Source of the DNA: Aurantiochytrium sp. KH105
Taxonomy: Eukaryota; Sar; Bigyra; Thraustochytrida; Thraustochytriidae
Length of the DNA stretch: 64,000 nt
Assembly: GCA_003116975.1 (NCBI GenBank)
Contig: BGKB01000030.1
Span: 251,399 to 315,398, forward strand
Reading direction: 5' to 3'
Part shown: positions 20,881-31,254 of the stretch, piece after piece
Layout: each line of letters begins with the position of its first letter
Numbering within the stretch: position 1 is the stretch's first letter
Notes under the pieces: generated by a model
The model's database searches: none
The model's input: the letters and a program-made list of their open reading frames with translations, nothing else
Told to the model about the DNA's origin: nothing
Program-made: the position numbers and the translations under genes

Positions 20881-21339
20881 CCTCCCTCCACACCATCGTC
20901 GACACCGGCACGGCATCATCGAACATGACGCGTAAGCACATTTGCTTCGGCCTCACACAGCCAGCCGAGTTGGCCAGCCGCTCCTCATCCCACGTGTGGC
21001 CTCGCCACAGCCGACCGCAATTCGGGCCCGGTTCGGGCCGCGCGTGGACTTTCAACGGCTATAGGCGCTTTGTGGTTGCAGTCTCACACGATCCTTCTTG
21101 AAAGTCCTTGTGAAGTTTCGGGCGGTCCAACTGGCTCGCTTTACTTGGACAAACGAGGCCGGGCCTAAACTCGGGGTTTGTCTGCGCGCAGACCCGCTGC
21201 CGCCGCCGCTGTCGGTCGCCGCCGCCGCCGCTGCTGCCACTGCTGCTGCCGCTGCTGCTGCTGCTGCTGCGCGAGCCGGGCGGTCGGCCCCGCGCGAGCA
21301 CAGACCTGCGGCAAGAGGACGGTGCGTCCGGTCCGGGCG
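20881..21339. other. Upstream region of LRR gene
   Basis: This is a GC-rich spacer between a possible minus-strand small gene and the LRR gene. It contains a (GCT)n/(GCC)n tract at about 21193-21280. No further feature is seen. Confidence 0.4.
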
Positions 21340-23721
21340 ATGAAATTCGGGGCACCGACGCCGCAGACGCCGCCCGTGAGCCGGCGAAGGCTGCGCAACG
21401 TGTATCAGCACCCGAGCCTACTACGCCACGAAGGCCCGAGCCCTGGCACGGTAAGCGAGGCGCGGGCGCTCACACCTACGCGAGCGCTTTATGCAGAATC
21501 AAATGCCAAGAAAAGCTCGCGCAGAAGAGGCGAAGGCCACGACAACGTCGAGGAACGGCAAGATTCTCGCCAGCGACAAGGCGGGCCATACGCGCAAAGA
21601 AAATCGTCCACGAAAAGGTCAAATTTGCGGTCAACTCCGACAAAGTCTCTTGCTCGTGAAGATCTCGAACGGCCCTGGACGAGCTCGCCCCGAACGACGC
21701 GCTCTCGGCAGCTCTCAGACTATATTCAATGGATCGCTCACGAAATGGATGGAACCGCTTCATTTGCCTCTGGCTCAGAAAGTCTGCCCGATAACCAGAC
21801 GTTTGCCGGCTCGGGGACCCTGTCCACCTTTTCAGCCTCTGCGTCATCAACAGCTTCCTCTGCAATCTACGAAGAAGAACAGCGATCGCTCCAGCTCACA
21901 GATCTCTCGGACTCAATAAGCAGAGACGACTTCATGCTTCACCTACAGGAGGATGTAGAAGACGATGATGAAGAAGAAGATGACTACGACGAGGAGGATG
22001 CTGATGAGGATGGTTCTGCATACGAGAATGGTAACGAGGACGACGAGACCCGGAGAGACCTTTCCAATTTGCGGTCCCGTGGCCTCGTTGATGACGACGA
22101 TGCTCGTATCATGCGTCTCGTCGGAACGGTCAGCGACTCGGTGCTGGAATTAAGTCTGAGCGGAAATGGCTTGCGCCAAATTCCGTCTCTTCCTGCGCGT
22201 CTCTGTGTGCTTTCCTTGCGCGGAAATGCCCTGGATTCCCTCCGCGATCTGGATCATCTCATGTGTCTTGAAGAGCTTGATGCGAGCGAGAATCAGCTCA
22301 CCAGCTTGGAAGGGCTTTATTCGTGCGCGCAAACTCTGCGAACGCTCAACGTTCGAGGCAATCGCTTGCGCCGTGTGAGTGGACTCGAGATCATGGTGGC
22401 TTTGCAGCACCTTGACCTTTCGCAGAACCAACTTGGACGATTAAGCGACTTGCGCAGTCTCTCTTGCAATGTAAATCTGACTGAACTTCGACTTGCAGAC
22501 AATCCGGTTGCCGCGCTGCCTACATTTCGCCAACTCGTGATGGACATGAACCCGAGCGTGCGCATTCTCGATGATCACCTCGTCAGTAGCTCACCTCAAG
22601 TCGGAGGTGCAGGACCGAAAGAATGGACGTACGGAAGTCTGCACGCTTCCCGTCTCGCAGCGCGTAAAAGCGCTGCGAGAACGGGTGCACGCTCTACTTT
22701 GGCCGTCAATCACGCGCACTCTTCTTCATCGAAGACCACTGCTCACCCTGGCACCCCAAAACAAAAGCACGCCGCTGCGCTCTCACGTAATGGAAAGCGC
22801 CAAACGAGCACGTCACAGCAGCAACGAGTCGCAGAAGGCGAAAGGCGGCACATCGGCGCTTCGTTGTCTTTGAACCCAGCTCGTGTGCCAAAGCCTGCGT
22901 CATCTTCCAAGCCTCGTGGCAGAGACACAGATGGCGGTGGAAGGGAGGTGCGTCGCAACAAGACAGACACGAGGAAACAAACTTTGCGAGGTGCGACGAG
23001 CGACGCCCAAGGTGACCCGAGGAGGATTAGAAGGATATCAGCTACCCCGGAAAAGGCGAACCGAAGCGGAAAACAAACCTCTCAGGAGAAGCAAAGAAAG
23101 AAATCGCACCACCACCAGCAGCAGCGTCAGCAAATGCCAAAACACGGATCTGAGCATCACCAAAACACGGATAATCTGTCGTCAAGCAAGCTGGATACGA
23201 TTGGGAAATCGCGGCCTACTCTGGCCAAGGTCGACGATAAGAGTGAGGTTGCTTTTGACGACTTTTTCCAGGAAACAGACGCGCGGCGTGTTATTGAGCG
23301 CATGCGAAACGCTTCGCGTCTCCATCGTGGCTCGTATCAGTCTCGCACTCTGTCTGAGACCTCCCCAGTCACCTCGCTTGATCATGTTGATGAGCCCCGC
23401 GAAGTCCGTGGTGCGAATCAGGCCATGTCCAGAGCCTCGCTGCTCGAGGAGCAAAGTGGTAGACGCCACTCAAAGGACTGGATCGGTTCTTCGTCTCATT
23501 CGCACAGAAAGGCACACGATCGTTTCGAGAGCGCAGGCAATCGTGGTCTTAAGGGCGAATTCGACAACTCTGGAGACTATTATTATGACGATGAGCCCGA
23601 ATCTGATGATGAAGATGATGTGACGAAACGAATCCAGCAGCTTTTGGCGAGAAAGCGCCAGAATCTGCAGGCTTTGACAAACGCGCTGCGCGAAAGTCGC
23701 AGCGAGCGCGGCTCGAGATGA
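21340..23721 (+). CDS. Leucine-rich repeat (SDS22-like) protein, 793 aa
   Basis: The first true ATG in frame is 21340. The N-terminal 190 residues are basic and disordered. An acidic D/E run follows at about residues 205-240, then five or six LRRs at about 265-400 of the SDS22 type: LELSLSGNGLRQIPSLP, LCVLSLRGNALDSLRDLD, LEELDASENQLTSLEGL, LRTLNVRGNRLRRVSGLE, LQHLDLSQNQLGRLSDL, LTELRLADNPVAALP. The repeats close with an LRR cap-like VMDMNPSVRILDD. The rest is disordered and Ser/Arg/His-rich with a second acidic patch near the end. LRR proteins of this shape are often centrosomal, ciliary or phosphatase-regulating, but no specific assignment is possible. Confidence 0.85.
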   Translation: MKFGAPTPQTPPVSRRRLRNVYQHPSLLRHEGPSPGTVSEARALTPTRALYAESNAKKSSRRRGEGHDNVEERQDSRQRQGGPYAQRKSSTKRSNLRSTPTKSLAREDLERPWTSSPRTTRSRQLSDYIQWIAHEMDGTASFASGSESLPDNQTFAGSGTLSTFSASASSTASSAIYEEEQRSLQLTDLSDSISRDDFMLHLQEDVEDDDEEEDDYDEEDADEDGSAYENGNEDDETRRDLSNLRSRGLVDDDDARIMRLVGTVSDSVLELSLSGNGLRQIPSLPARLCVLSLRGNALDSLRDLDHLMCLEELDASENQLTSLEGLYSCAQTLRTLNVRGNRLRRVSGLEIMVALQHLDLSQNQLGRLSDLRSLSCNVNLTELRLADNPVAALPTFRQLVMDMNPSVRILDDHLVSSSPQVGGAGPKEWTYGSLHASRLAARKSAARTGARSTLAVNHAHSSSSKTTAHPGTPKQKHAAALSRNGKRQTSTSQQQRVAEGERRHIGASLSLNPARVPKPASSSKPRGRDTDGGGREVRRNKTDTRKQTLRGATSDAQGDPRRIRRISATPEKANRSGKQTSQEKQRKKSHHHQQQRQQMPKHGSEHHQNTDNLSSSKLDTIGKSRPTLAKVDDKSEVAFDDFFQETDARRVIERMRNASRLHRGSYQSRTLSETSPVTSLDHVDEPREVRGANQAMSRASLLEEQSGRRHSKDWIGSSSHSHRKAHDRFESAGNRGLKGEFDNSGDYYYDDEPESDDEDDVTKRIQQLLARKRQNLQALTNALRESRSERGSR

Positions 23722-24315
23722 TGTGTCCGTAAAAGATGAAGACCAAGAATTGATAAATGAAGGTGTTGATTGAAAAGGAGCGAAACAGATTTTTTTGTGT
23801 GCATGTGTGAAATTAAGGTTCGCGGACAGGTCAGCATTCGTATCAGGCTAGAACTGGAGAAAGCACTTGCATAAGAACGAATGGAAAAGATATTTTTGAC
23901 GCCGTCATTGCTGTCGTCGTCGTTGTCAAGGAGGGCGTGCCGGAAATCCGTCAATGACAAATGAGGCTTCCACATTTTGCTACAGTTCGTCCGCCCCCAT
24001 TCCATTCGCAGCAAAGGCGTTTTATGGTTAAAGGGACATAGGGTTACGGAAGGATGAATGCGCATGGCGAATCGTGAGTGTCTAATGGTTGAAAGGTTGA
24101 AACCTACTCTACGAAAAATCTAGAGCGAACAGCATGCGGCCCCAGTTAGAATAAAATTCAAAAGCTAAAGGCGGGGCGCGATGAAATTGCGTGCTAATAT
24201 GATTGCGCGAGGTTCCCTTTAGAGCATCCGACTATGATGTCACATGAAAGTTCTGCTAATTATCGGGTTGGATCAGGTCAGGGTGGGTCAGGGTGGCATG
24301 CGAGAAAAAGGAAAT
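23722..24315. other. Convergent 3' spacer, 594 bp
   Basis: This lies between the stops of the LRR gene and the PX gene and is AT-richer than its flanks. No gene is seen. Confidence 0.5.
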
Positions 24316-24759
24316 CTAAATGAGCCCCAGAAATTTGCGCGTGAGGTCGAGTTGCAGAACGTCTTTGCTCTTGAGCTGCTCGAAAAGCCAGCCCTCAAGA
24401 GCACCCTGACGAGTGAGGAGAAAGTTCTCGTCATTGCGGTTCCAGGGCCATCCCTTGGGCGGGAACTCGCAGGCGTCCTCGCAGAGGAGGCCGCGCTTCT
24501 TGAGCTCCCCGCGCAGTTCGAGAAACTCGTTATATCTGTGTTTCCGTGTCCACTGCTGCGAGCCTTGGATCGCGCTCGCCGCCTGCTGCGTCTGCGCGCC
24601 GCCTTCCGTGACGTCGCCGTCGCCGCGCTCGACCTCGAGCACGTACTCCACGAAGCCGCCCGTCGCGACCTCGTGGCCCACGCAGCGCACCGTGAAGAAG
24701 TTCCTGCCGAATCGCCGCGACCATTGCTTCGGCGTGAAGAACACCGCGTCCTCCGGCAT
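24316..24759 (-). CDS. PX (phox homology) domain protein, 147 aa
   Basis: The start at ATG 24759 gives a protein that is little more than one PX domain. FFTVRCVGHEV begins the beta strands, RKHRYNEFLELRGELKKRG holds the phosphoinositide-binding Arg-Tyr pair, FPPKGWPWNRND is the Pro-rich PPK loop, and LEGWLFEQL is the final helix. PX domains bind phosphatidylinositol 3-phosphate on endosomes. An Ala/Gln insert (about 60-75) separates strand 3 from the RKHRY motif. The frame is open further upstream, but that part is low-complexity. Confidence 0.85.
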   Translation of the reverse strand: MPEDAVFFTPKQWSRRFGRNFFTVRCVGHEVATGGFVEYVLEVERGDGDVTEGGAQTQQAASAIQGSQQWTRKHRYNEFLELRGELKKRGLLCEDACEFPPKGWPWNRNDENFLLTRQGALEGWLFEQLKSKDVLQLDLTRKFLGLI

Positions 24760-25388
24760 CGTGTCTCGCCGCCCGCCGCCCGGGCCTGCGCCGCCGCGCC
24801 CTGCGCTGCTCCGCCGCGGCCTGCTCTGCCCGGCCGCCGCGTCGCTGGCCGCTTGCCCGTTTGGACCGCGCGTCGAGGAGGCCCGTGACTCCTCTCGGCT
24901 CCGAGCCCTCTTGGAGAGAGGCTTTGCTTTGGTCTGTTTTGCTCTCGTTTTGATCCACGAGAGCGAGGCCGAACAGCCCGGAACATCCACACCAGCCCAG
25001 ATCATCGTGAGACCAACTGATGGCTGGACCGACCTCCATCGAGCACCGTCGTCTTCTTCCTCTTGCCCTTCTTCACGTCGGAAGGGGATGAGGGTCACGG
25101 AGCCGCGGCGTTGCGCGAGCGTGCTGACCGACGGCCGTATCATAAAGTTGAAGCAAGCATTGGCATGACTAGGAAGGAGCAAGCAAACGAGCGACCCGAT
25201 GAGGCCAAGTCTGTGGCATACGTGGAAAGGACGTAGGCCTAGTCGTCTTTCAGGAATGGAAACTCGTAGTAGCAGTATAGTATACTTGGTGGCCGACGGA
25301 CCATGTGATCATAGTATGTATGCACACAGGATCATCGGCCAACGAGAAATGGCAGGTTGTGCAGAATCAAAAAATGACCTAGTAAATG
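24760..25388. other. Upstream region of PX gene, 629 bp
   Basis: GC-rich near 24760-24900, then AT-richer. The next gene (PCID2) ends at 25389 on the same strand. No coding sequence is supported. Confidence 0.45.
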
Positions 25389-26744
25389 TTACCCTTCAAT
25401 CGGATTCACGACACTCAATTTCGGAAAGGGTTCCTTCGGGGAAAGAACGAGCATCTCCTTTTCATGCGACATGTACCCCTTTACAAAGCGCTCGTAAATG
25501 AGGTTCGAAAGAACACATTTGACGTGCTCCATGAGTTCAGATTTGGCGTCACCGCCCGCGTCAGCAGAACCCGCGTCTGTGAGCTGCGCGAGAGGGTCCG
25601 GCTCTCGATAGAGCTCAAAGGGGCGAAGGAAAAGATCCAAGGGGACGCGCGTCTTTTGCCGCTCTTCGGCCTGAGCCTGGTACAATGCAACAACGTTGCG
25701 AAAGAGGTTCCGGTACGCGATCACCTTGAGCTGATCGAGCGCGAGAAAGAGACCACGCGCGATAAAGTGATCCTGCTGGTCGTCAATGAGAGCAGAGAGT
25801 GCGCGCACATTACCATTACGCACATGACGCATGAGGTCTGAAAGGTATCCAATCTGATATTCGTCGAGGAGCTTTTGGGAAGGCGCGCGACCGCAAAAGA
25901 GGCTAATAGGCACAAGATACTCGAGAATCAATCGACGGTTTCGGCGACATTGCGGTGGACAGTTGTCGAGGGCAAACTGCAACGCGCGACGCGCATCGGT
26001 CACCCGATCATCAAGGATAAGCAGGCGCCCGCGATAGTACTCATACATGACCTGCTGGTTGAGAGGAAAATCCTCAAGGTTGGGAAATGTTGGCATTTCC
26101 ACGGAACGCACTAGGTTTCGACAAAGCTGCAAACTCTTGAGGGCAAAGAAAACCTTGAATTGGTGATTCACAATGTACAGTCCAACCATACGTTTGCGTT
26201 GCGCGTCGTCCGTCATGGCGCGACCCATGGTCGTCTGACGGAAACAGGTCTCCAGCAGACTCTTCGTTTCACGTAAATGTTCCGTGTGTGTTTCGCTCGT
26301 CTCGCTGTCTGCCCAGACTGCAAGCGAGCGGGTGTCATGAATCAAGGTCATCATCGTCTCGACGAGCCAGCTACTGCCGTCTTTACGAAACAGCTCGAGG
26401 AACTTTTTGAAGGCTTGCGAGTGGAGCCGAAAGGCGGTATCCAGCTTTTCGCGGCGCGCTGGGCCCGCATCGCATTCGTGTGCCGCTGCGAGGGAGCCCA
26501 CGGTGGCAAGGTGCAGCCCGCACAGCGCACTAAACTCCCCGAGCCCAACCGCCTGCGCCTCGGCCTCGCTGGCGCGCGCAAAGTCGTCGGCGGACTTTCG
26601 CTCGCGCATTTTCGCGAGCACGCTCTGCTGCACGAAGGCCCAGCCTCCCGGGTGCGCCGACTCGTCCAGCCGCAGCAGCTTCGCCGTCGCGGGCCCGTCC
26701 CTCCGCACCACGGCGGCTGCCAGCGTCTCCGCGTACGCGCTCAT
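25389..26744 (-). CDS. PCID2: PCI-domain protein PCID2/Thp1 (TREX-2 complex)
   Basis: ATG 26744 (MSAYAETLAAAVV) gives 451 residues, close to the usual length; the open frame upstream is low-complexity. The helical N-terminal half leads to RMVGLYIVNHQFKVFFALKS and the family block FPLNQQVMYEYYRGRLLILDD, then NCPPQCRRNRRLILEYLVPIS. The PCI winged helix lies at the C-terminus (LFLALDQLKVIAYRNLF ... VKCVLSNLIYERFVKGYMSHE). PCID2/Thp1 pairs with the Sac3/GANP scaffold and DSS1 in TREX-2, linking transcription to mRNA export at the nuclear pore. It is intronless here. Confidence 0.92.
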   Translation of the reverse strand: MSAYAETLAAAVVRRDGPATAKLLRLDESAHPGGWAFVQQSVLAKMRERKSADDFARASEAEAQAVGLGEFSALCGLHLATVGSLAAAHECDAGPARREKLDTAFRLHSQAFKKFLELFRKDGSSWLVETMMTLIHDTRSLAVWADSETSETHTEHLRETKSLLETCFRQTTMGRAMTDDAQRKRMVGLYIVNHQFKVFFALKSLQLCRNLVRSVEMPTFPNLEDFPLNQQVMYEYYRGRLLILDDRVTDARRALQFALDNCPPQCRRNRRLILEYLVPISLFCGRAPSQKLLDEYQIGYLSDLMRHVRNGNVRALSALIDDQQDHFIARGLFLALDQLKVIAYRNLFRNVVALYQAQAEERQKTRVPLDLFLRPFELYREPDPLAQLTDAGSADAGGDAKSELMEHVKCVLSNLIYERFVKGYMSHEKEMLVLSPKEPFPKLSVVNPIEG

Positions 26745-27689
26745 GTTCTTGTAGCCTCCTGGATCCACGATGCTTGCGCGCCTCTGGCTCCTGCGCCGCC
26801 GGCCGACCGCGGGCTCGCCGCTGCAGCCTCTGCCGCCTCGGCCCCGCCCGCCCGCGCGCCCCGGCCTCTGCAAATGCAGCGCGCAGTCGAGCGCGCTTGC
26901 CGCTTTGGCGCTCTTTGGGCGCTCTTTTGGCGTGCTTCGTTGGGCGCTCTTTTGGCGGCAGGAGGCTTGACCATCATAAATGTCACTTTGCCTTGCGCGC
27001 AGAAGGCGAGGCGAACGCGTCGTCGTCGTCGAGGAGCGTGTGCCGAAAGCTGAGCAAGCTTGTCGACCGTTGAGGGATGTGATGTATGTATACGGATTGC
27101 TGTCTTGCACACGACTTGCACATGGATTGTCTCTTGCGCACGTTGATGATCGTCACTTGCAAGTTTATTGTCTTCTGCGTGCATGCATGCATGCATGCAT
27201 GCCAGAAGTTCAAAATACTTCGCGAGGGGCACACCGTGACCTTCAGCACAGTTTTGTTCATTTCTCGTTCGTGATGCTATTTCGATCGGAGTCTTTGCTG
27301 GAATACCTCCATTTTTGCTGGAATTACAATCACCAGTGCATTTCTGCCTGAAATACAAAGCGATTTCCTCTGCTGTCCCATTGTGATGCTTACCATGCTG
27401 ATCTTCAATCCATGAAAGCCGACCGGAGATAGGCCTATCGTTCGTGAAGATGGCTCGTGCGACGGCAGGGATGTAGGCTGTGGGCTGTGATGAATATGAT
27501 GAGAGCAGCAGCCAGCCAGCCAGCCATGGGTTTTGGCTTCTCCGCTCCGCTCGACTCCGCTCGACAAAAACACTTTTGCTCGAACGAAGGAGCGAGCCCC
27601 TCGGGCCAAGGCGCCTCGTGCGTGCGGCCAGGGTGGACGGGCCAGGGAGGGATCCGGGCAGTCGGGACGACAGCCACCGAGCGTAAACA
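26745..27689. promoter_or_regulatory. Divergent promoter region of PCID2 and LysRS
   Basis: This 945-bp spacer between two divergent start codons has a run of GCAT repeats at 27181-27201, which is self-complementary. A minus-strand frame is open across the whole spacer and into both genes but is probably chance (see rejected items). Confidence 0.5.
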
Positions 27690-29444
27690 ATGCGGCGCGC
27701 AACGACGCTCGTGGCGGCTGCCGTGCGTGGCTCTTCCGTGCGGAATGCCTTGGCAGCAGCGAGCGGCGTCCACGCACGACGAGGCCTTGCAGGGCCGGCA
27801 GAGGCAGCGTATCCGTCGCTGACGGCTGCGTGGAAGCCAAGCATGTCGGTGGCCGAGTACAGAAAGAAATTTGCGGATATCGCACACGGCAGCAGACTCG
27901 ACGAGGAAGACGAGGTGGTTCTCTGCGGCCGCGTTGCGTCAGCGCCACGAGAGGCGAGCAAAAAGCTCTTCTTCACACACATTCAAGCCCAAGGACAACG
28001 TGTGCAGGTTCTCTCTGAGGTTGCCTTTTATGAGGCCGACAAGGACGCCTTCGCAAGTCTACATCGATCCTTGCGCCAAGGCGACGCCGTGGCGGTGCGT
28101 GGCTTCCCGGGTAGCAGCAAAAAGGGCGAACTGAGCATCGTACCGCGCGCCATCAAGGTCTTGGCACCCTGCCTTGAAGATATTCCTAGCGGCCGTGGGG
28201 ACGGCAAGTTTGGACTTCGCGATAAGGGTGTTCGCTATCGGAACCGGCATTTGGACCTTTTGGCCAATGGTCAGGCGGTAGCCGCGCCTTTTCAGGTGCG
28301 CGCCCAGGTGATGCGATTCCTGCGAGACTATTTCCACCAGCGCAACTTTCTCGAGGTCGAGACGCCCACGTTGGTGCCAAGCGCTGGTGGAGCGCTCGCA
28401 AGGCCCTTTAAAACACGCGCCGTAGCCCTCGATAATGCGGAGGTGAGCCTTCGCATTGCCCCGGAGCTTTATCTGAAGCAACTTGTCGTCGGAGGCATTG
28501 ATCGTGTCTTCGAGCTCGGTAAGGTCTTTCGCAACGAGGGCGTCTCTGCCGTGCACAACCCAGAGTTCACCACGCTCGAGCTCTATCAAGCTTTCGCCGA
28601 CTATGAAGACCTCATGGCCATGACGGAAGATCTCTTTGCGAATCTTGACATCCAGATCGGAGATGATGCTCGTGCTGCAGCTGCAATTGGCGAGCATCTG
28701 GGTGGAGATGGCCTTGGTCTTAGCTCCGAGGACTTGCGGGGTCCCTTTGCACGGCTGCCTGTTCTCGAGGGCCTCGAGGACCACTACAACCTCCCTCGCG
28801 GCTCCTTTCCTGACGTCAATGACGAGACACAGGTGCAGCAAGTTGGTGACGCCTTGCTTGATCTTCTCCGTCGCGATGACGCCGGTCTCACTGATGTCCA
28901 ACGTTCCGATTCCCACTCGGTCGCGAGCAATTGCAAGCTTGTCGACACGCTCATCGGCCGCCACCTCGAGCCAAAGTGCCATCGTCCAACATTTCTTTGC
29001 GATCATCCGATTGCCATGAGCCCACTCGCAAAGGCGCACCCCGATCGACCTGGCCTTTCTCAGCGCTTTGAGCTTTTTGTACGTGGCAAGGAAATCGTCA
29101 ATGCATACACGGAGCTCAACGATCCCGCGGAGCAGCTACGGCGCTTTCAGTTGCAGACCCAAGGTCGCGACGCCTTGAGGCCACAGGACCGTCCAGGTTC
29201 GTCTTCTGGCACCACCGACGATGATGACGACGACGAAGACGTGATGCCCGTTGACGCTGCTTACTGCAAGGCTCTTGAATACGGCTTGCCGCCTACGGCT
29301 GGCTGGGGACTCGGTGTCGACCGCCTTGTCATGATGCTCACGGGTCGCTCGTCCATCCGTGACGTCATTGCTTTCCCTATGCTTGCCCCAACGACATTGA
29401 CATCATCCGAGAACTCGACATCCTCAGAGGATGAGAACCCCTAG
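27690..29444 (+). CDS. KARS: Class II lysyl-tRNA synthetase, organellar form
   Basis: The product is 584 residues and charges tRNA-Lys with lysine. The first 40 or so residues (MRRATTLVAAAVRGSSVRN) are Arg/Ala/Ser-rich without acid, a mitochondrial presequence. The OB-fold anticodon-binding domain follows (about 70-180, VVLCGRVASAPREASKKLFF), with RYRNRHLDLLANG at the hinge. The class II catalytic core shows motif 1 (FLEVETPTLVPSAGGA), motif 2 (VFRNEGVSAVHNPEFTTLELY, about 280-300) and motif 3 (GWGLGVDRLVMMLTG, about 539-553). An Asp-rich insert (about 511-520) lies shortly before motif 3. A presequence on the only LysRS gene in view implies a separate cytosolic gene or dual targeting. Confidence 0.93.
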   Translation: MRRATTLVAAAVRGSSVRNALAAASGVHARRGLAGPAEAAYPSLTAAWKPSMSVAEYRKKFADIAHGSRLDEEDEVVLCGRVASAPREASKKLFFTHIQAQGQRVQVLSEVAFYEADKDAFASLHRSLRQGDAVAVRGFPGSSKKGELSIVPRAIKVLAPCLEDIPSGRGDGKFGLRDKGVRYRNRHLDLLANGQAVAAPFQVRAQVMRFLRDYFHQRNFLEVETPTLVPSAGGALARPFKTRAVALDNAEVSLRIAPELYLKQLVVGGIDRVFELGKVFRNEGVSAVHNPEFTTLELYQAFADYEDLMAMTEDLFANLDIQIGDDARAAAAIGEHLGGDGLGLSSEDLRGPFARLPVLEGLEDHYNLPRGSFPDVNDETQVQQVGDALLDLLRRDDAGLTDVQRSDSHSVASNCKLVDTLIGRHLEPKCHRPTFLCDHPIAMSPLAKAHPDRPGLSQRFELFVRGKEIVNAYTELNDPAEQLRRFQLQTQGRDALRPQDRPGSSSGTTDDDDDDEDVMPVDAAYCKALEYGLPPTAGWGLGVDRLVMMLTGRSSIRDVIAFPMLAPTTLTSSENSTSSEDENP

Positions 29445-29654
29445 ATAGATAGAAGTGGCCGTAAATCTGGCCCTGATGCAAATAAACAAACAGACAACCA
29501 ACCAAACAAACAATTGCTAGTCAGCCCCTCCCCCCCCCCAAAAAAAAATAATAACAATACGAAAGGAGATCGCGCTCAGCATTATGTCGCACTGTAAAGC
29601 TGACTTTGTGCTTTTGAAAACAGCATTCGCTTGAAAACCAGATAGTGAAACCCC

Positions 29655-30869
29655 TCATCGCATCGCTTTCTGTTCGACGTGCCCGCGGATTCCACGAAGA
29701 AGTACAGGAATTGAACCTTGAAAGAATCCTGCAATCGCCTCCGCGCCTTCCGGCCCAATGTTATTGTCCACGACAATAATCTCGTTGATTTCGCGATTCA
29801 CACGAAGTGCATCCGCTAGTGCAAACGCACCGGGTGGGCCCATCGCATTGGATCGAAGGTTGATCGATTTAATGGAACGATTTACCTTGAGCATTGCCGA
29901 CACTTCGTGCGCTCCAGCAGCGCGAAGATCGTTAAAGGACAAGTCTAAAGACTCTACGGACTGATTCTCACTCAAACCCGCGCATAGTGCTGCTGCTCCT
30001 TCAGCTCCTAATTTGTTGGCGCTCAAGTTGAGATGTCTCAATCGAGTACAGCCAGAGAGAGACGCTCCAATGGCGCGAGCACCACGAGGCCCAAAGGAGT
30101 TCCAAGCTGCGATAAGTCGTAGACATGAGTCGAGGCGCAGAATGTTTCCAATCTCTGCTGCTTCTTTCCAAGAAAGTCGATTCCACGACACATCAAGCTC
30201 ATCGACGACGCCTGTCTCAAAAAAATAGCCGAGAATCTCAAGTTCGTACAAGGTCAAACGTTGGTTGACCAGCCTGAGTGACCGCTGAGAACATGGCGTT
30301 TGTTCGATCTTGCTGCTTTGTCCACCCGAGGCGCTTCTAGTCGACTCACCGCTCATTTCCTGGTCGACTTGCTTCGCTTCTCCAGCATCATTCTCCGAAT
30401 CTTCGTCAAGCTGGCATGGGCCCCAGCCGCTTTTCTGAATGAATTGGCGAAAGTCGTCCGATTTGCTGCCTACACGCTGAAGCACCTGCTGCATGAGCTG
30501 CTTTCGACCGAGGTCATCGAGACGAGGACCAAGTCTTGTCGCTGACATGGCTGGAACTCGATTGAGAACGCCCAGGGTCAGCATTCGCACACAGAGCGAT
30601 GCGAGTGAAAGGGTGCCTACATCGGCCTCCGGTTTGTTTGTTTCATTCAGATCATCAACGTTCTGTGCGTATCGCTCGTTTATCTTGAGCAGGAGAGGCT
30701 TTGTTCTCGCCCTCTTTTTGCTGTTCTTGCGGCAGTCCTCGCACAAATTGTAGCCTCGAGCTTCGCGGCCCCGAAAGGCTCGATAAACGCAAAGCGTGGT
30801 GGATCGCCGGCGCACTTCGCATCCATCGCATGGCCTTCCTGCCCAAGCGAGCTCTGCCTTTGCTGGCAT
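29655..30869 (-). CDS. Zinc-ribbon plus ribonuclease-inhibitor-type LRR protein, 404 aa
   Basis: The N-terminus has a Cys cluster CDGCEVRRRSTTLC ... YNLCEDC (about residues 14-46) that could bind one or two zinc ions. A linker follows, with a Ser/Gln/Glu-rich disordered part (about 150-200). Residues 205-395 hold LRRs of the RNI/NLRC type with about 28-residue periodicity: VDELDVSWNRLSWKEAAEIG, LRHLNLSANKLGAEGAAALC, VESLDLSFNDLRAAGAHEVS, IKSINLRSNAMGPPGAFALA, INEIIVVDNNIGPEGAEAIA. Such repeats are protein-binding surfaces. No effector domain is present, so its role is unknown. It is convergent with LysRS. Confidence 0.85.
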   Translation of the reverse strand: MPAKAELAWAGRPCDGCEVRRRSTTLCVYRAFRGREARGYNLCEDCRKNSKKRARTKPLLLKINERYAQNVDDLNETNKPEADVGTLSLASLCVRMLTLGVLNRVPAMSATRLGPRLDDLGRKQLMQQVLQRVGSKSDDFRQFIQKSGWGPCQLDEDSENDAGEAKQVDQEMSGESTRSASGGQSSKIEQTPCSQRSLRLVNQRLTLYELEILGYFFETGVVDELDVSWNRLSWKEAAEIGNILRLDSCLRLIAAWNSFGPRGARAIGASLSGCTRLRHLNLSANKLGAEGAAALCAGLSENQSVESLDLSFNDLRAAGAHEVSAMLKVNRSIKSINLRSNAMGPPGAFALADALRVNREINEIIVVDNNIGPEGAEAIAGFFQGSIPVLLRGIRGHVEQKAMR

Positions 30870-31254
30870 CGTGGCGTGACGACCAAGTTGTAATGGTCTT
30901 GTTGACGAATTGCTATCACACCATCAAAACAAACTGGAAAGAGGTTTTTGCGTTTGTTTCTTACTAATTTTCTGTTTTTCTTTTCAGAAAAGTTGGTGCG
31001 AGAGGGCGATGGAGAGTAAAAGAGAGAGAAGGCGGGGGAGGCGGGGAGTCACTCGATATCCGTGATGATCGTTCTTTGCGCCAAACATTCGACGTCTAGT
31101 GAGTCAGGGAACTTGAACTTGAAAGCCAAAAGCAGTATAATCAAGAATTTTCTTTATCGTAACGGCTACTTTCAATGGTTCCGTGAACAATGGACTTTTT
31201 GCATCCGTATAGGCCCTACTAGAGAAGGAGAAAAAAGCTGAGTCATGGAAAGAA
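30870..31254. other. Spacer, 385 bp
   Basis: This lies between the start of the zinc/LRR gene and the stop of the MscS gene, both on the minus strand. It is AT-rich in the middle with no recognisable element. Confidence 0.45.

Noticed and set aside
21178-21339. N-terminal extension of the LRR protein with poly-Cys/Arg
   Set aside because: It lacks an ATG start and derives from a GC-rich triplet repeat; the first ATG at 21340 is the sensible start.
27181-27201. GCAT repeat as a CRISPR-like or attachment site
   Set aside because: It is a plain self-complementary microsatellite in a eukaryotic spacer, with no spacers and no integrase.
26741-27982. 413-codon minus-strand open frame spanning the PCID2-LysRS spacer
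   Set aside because: It overlaps the start of both well-supported genes, has no recognised domain, mixes low-complexity Arg/Pro stretches and includes the GCAT microsatellite. Probably chance openness in GC-rich DNA, though the part around 27277-27480 looks mildly protein-like.
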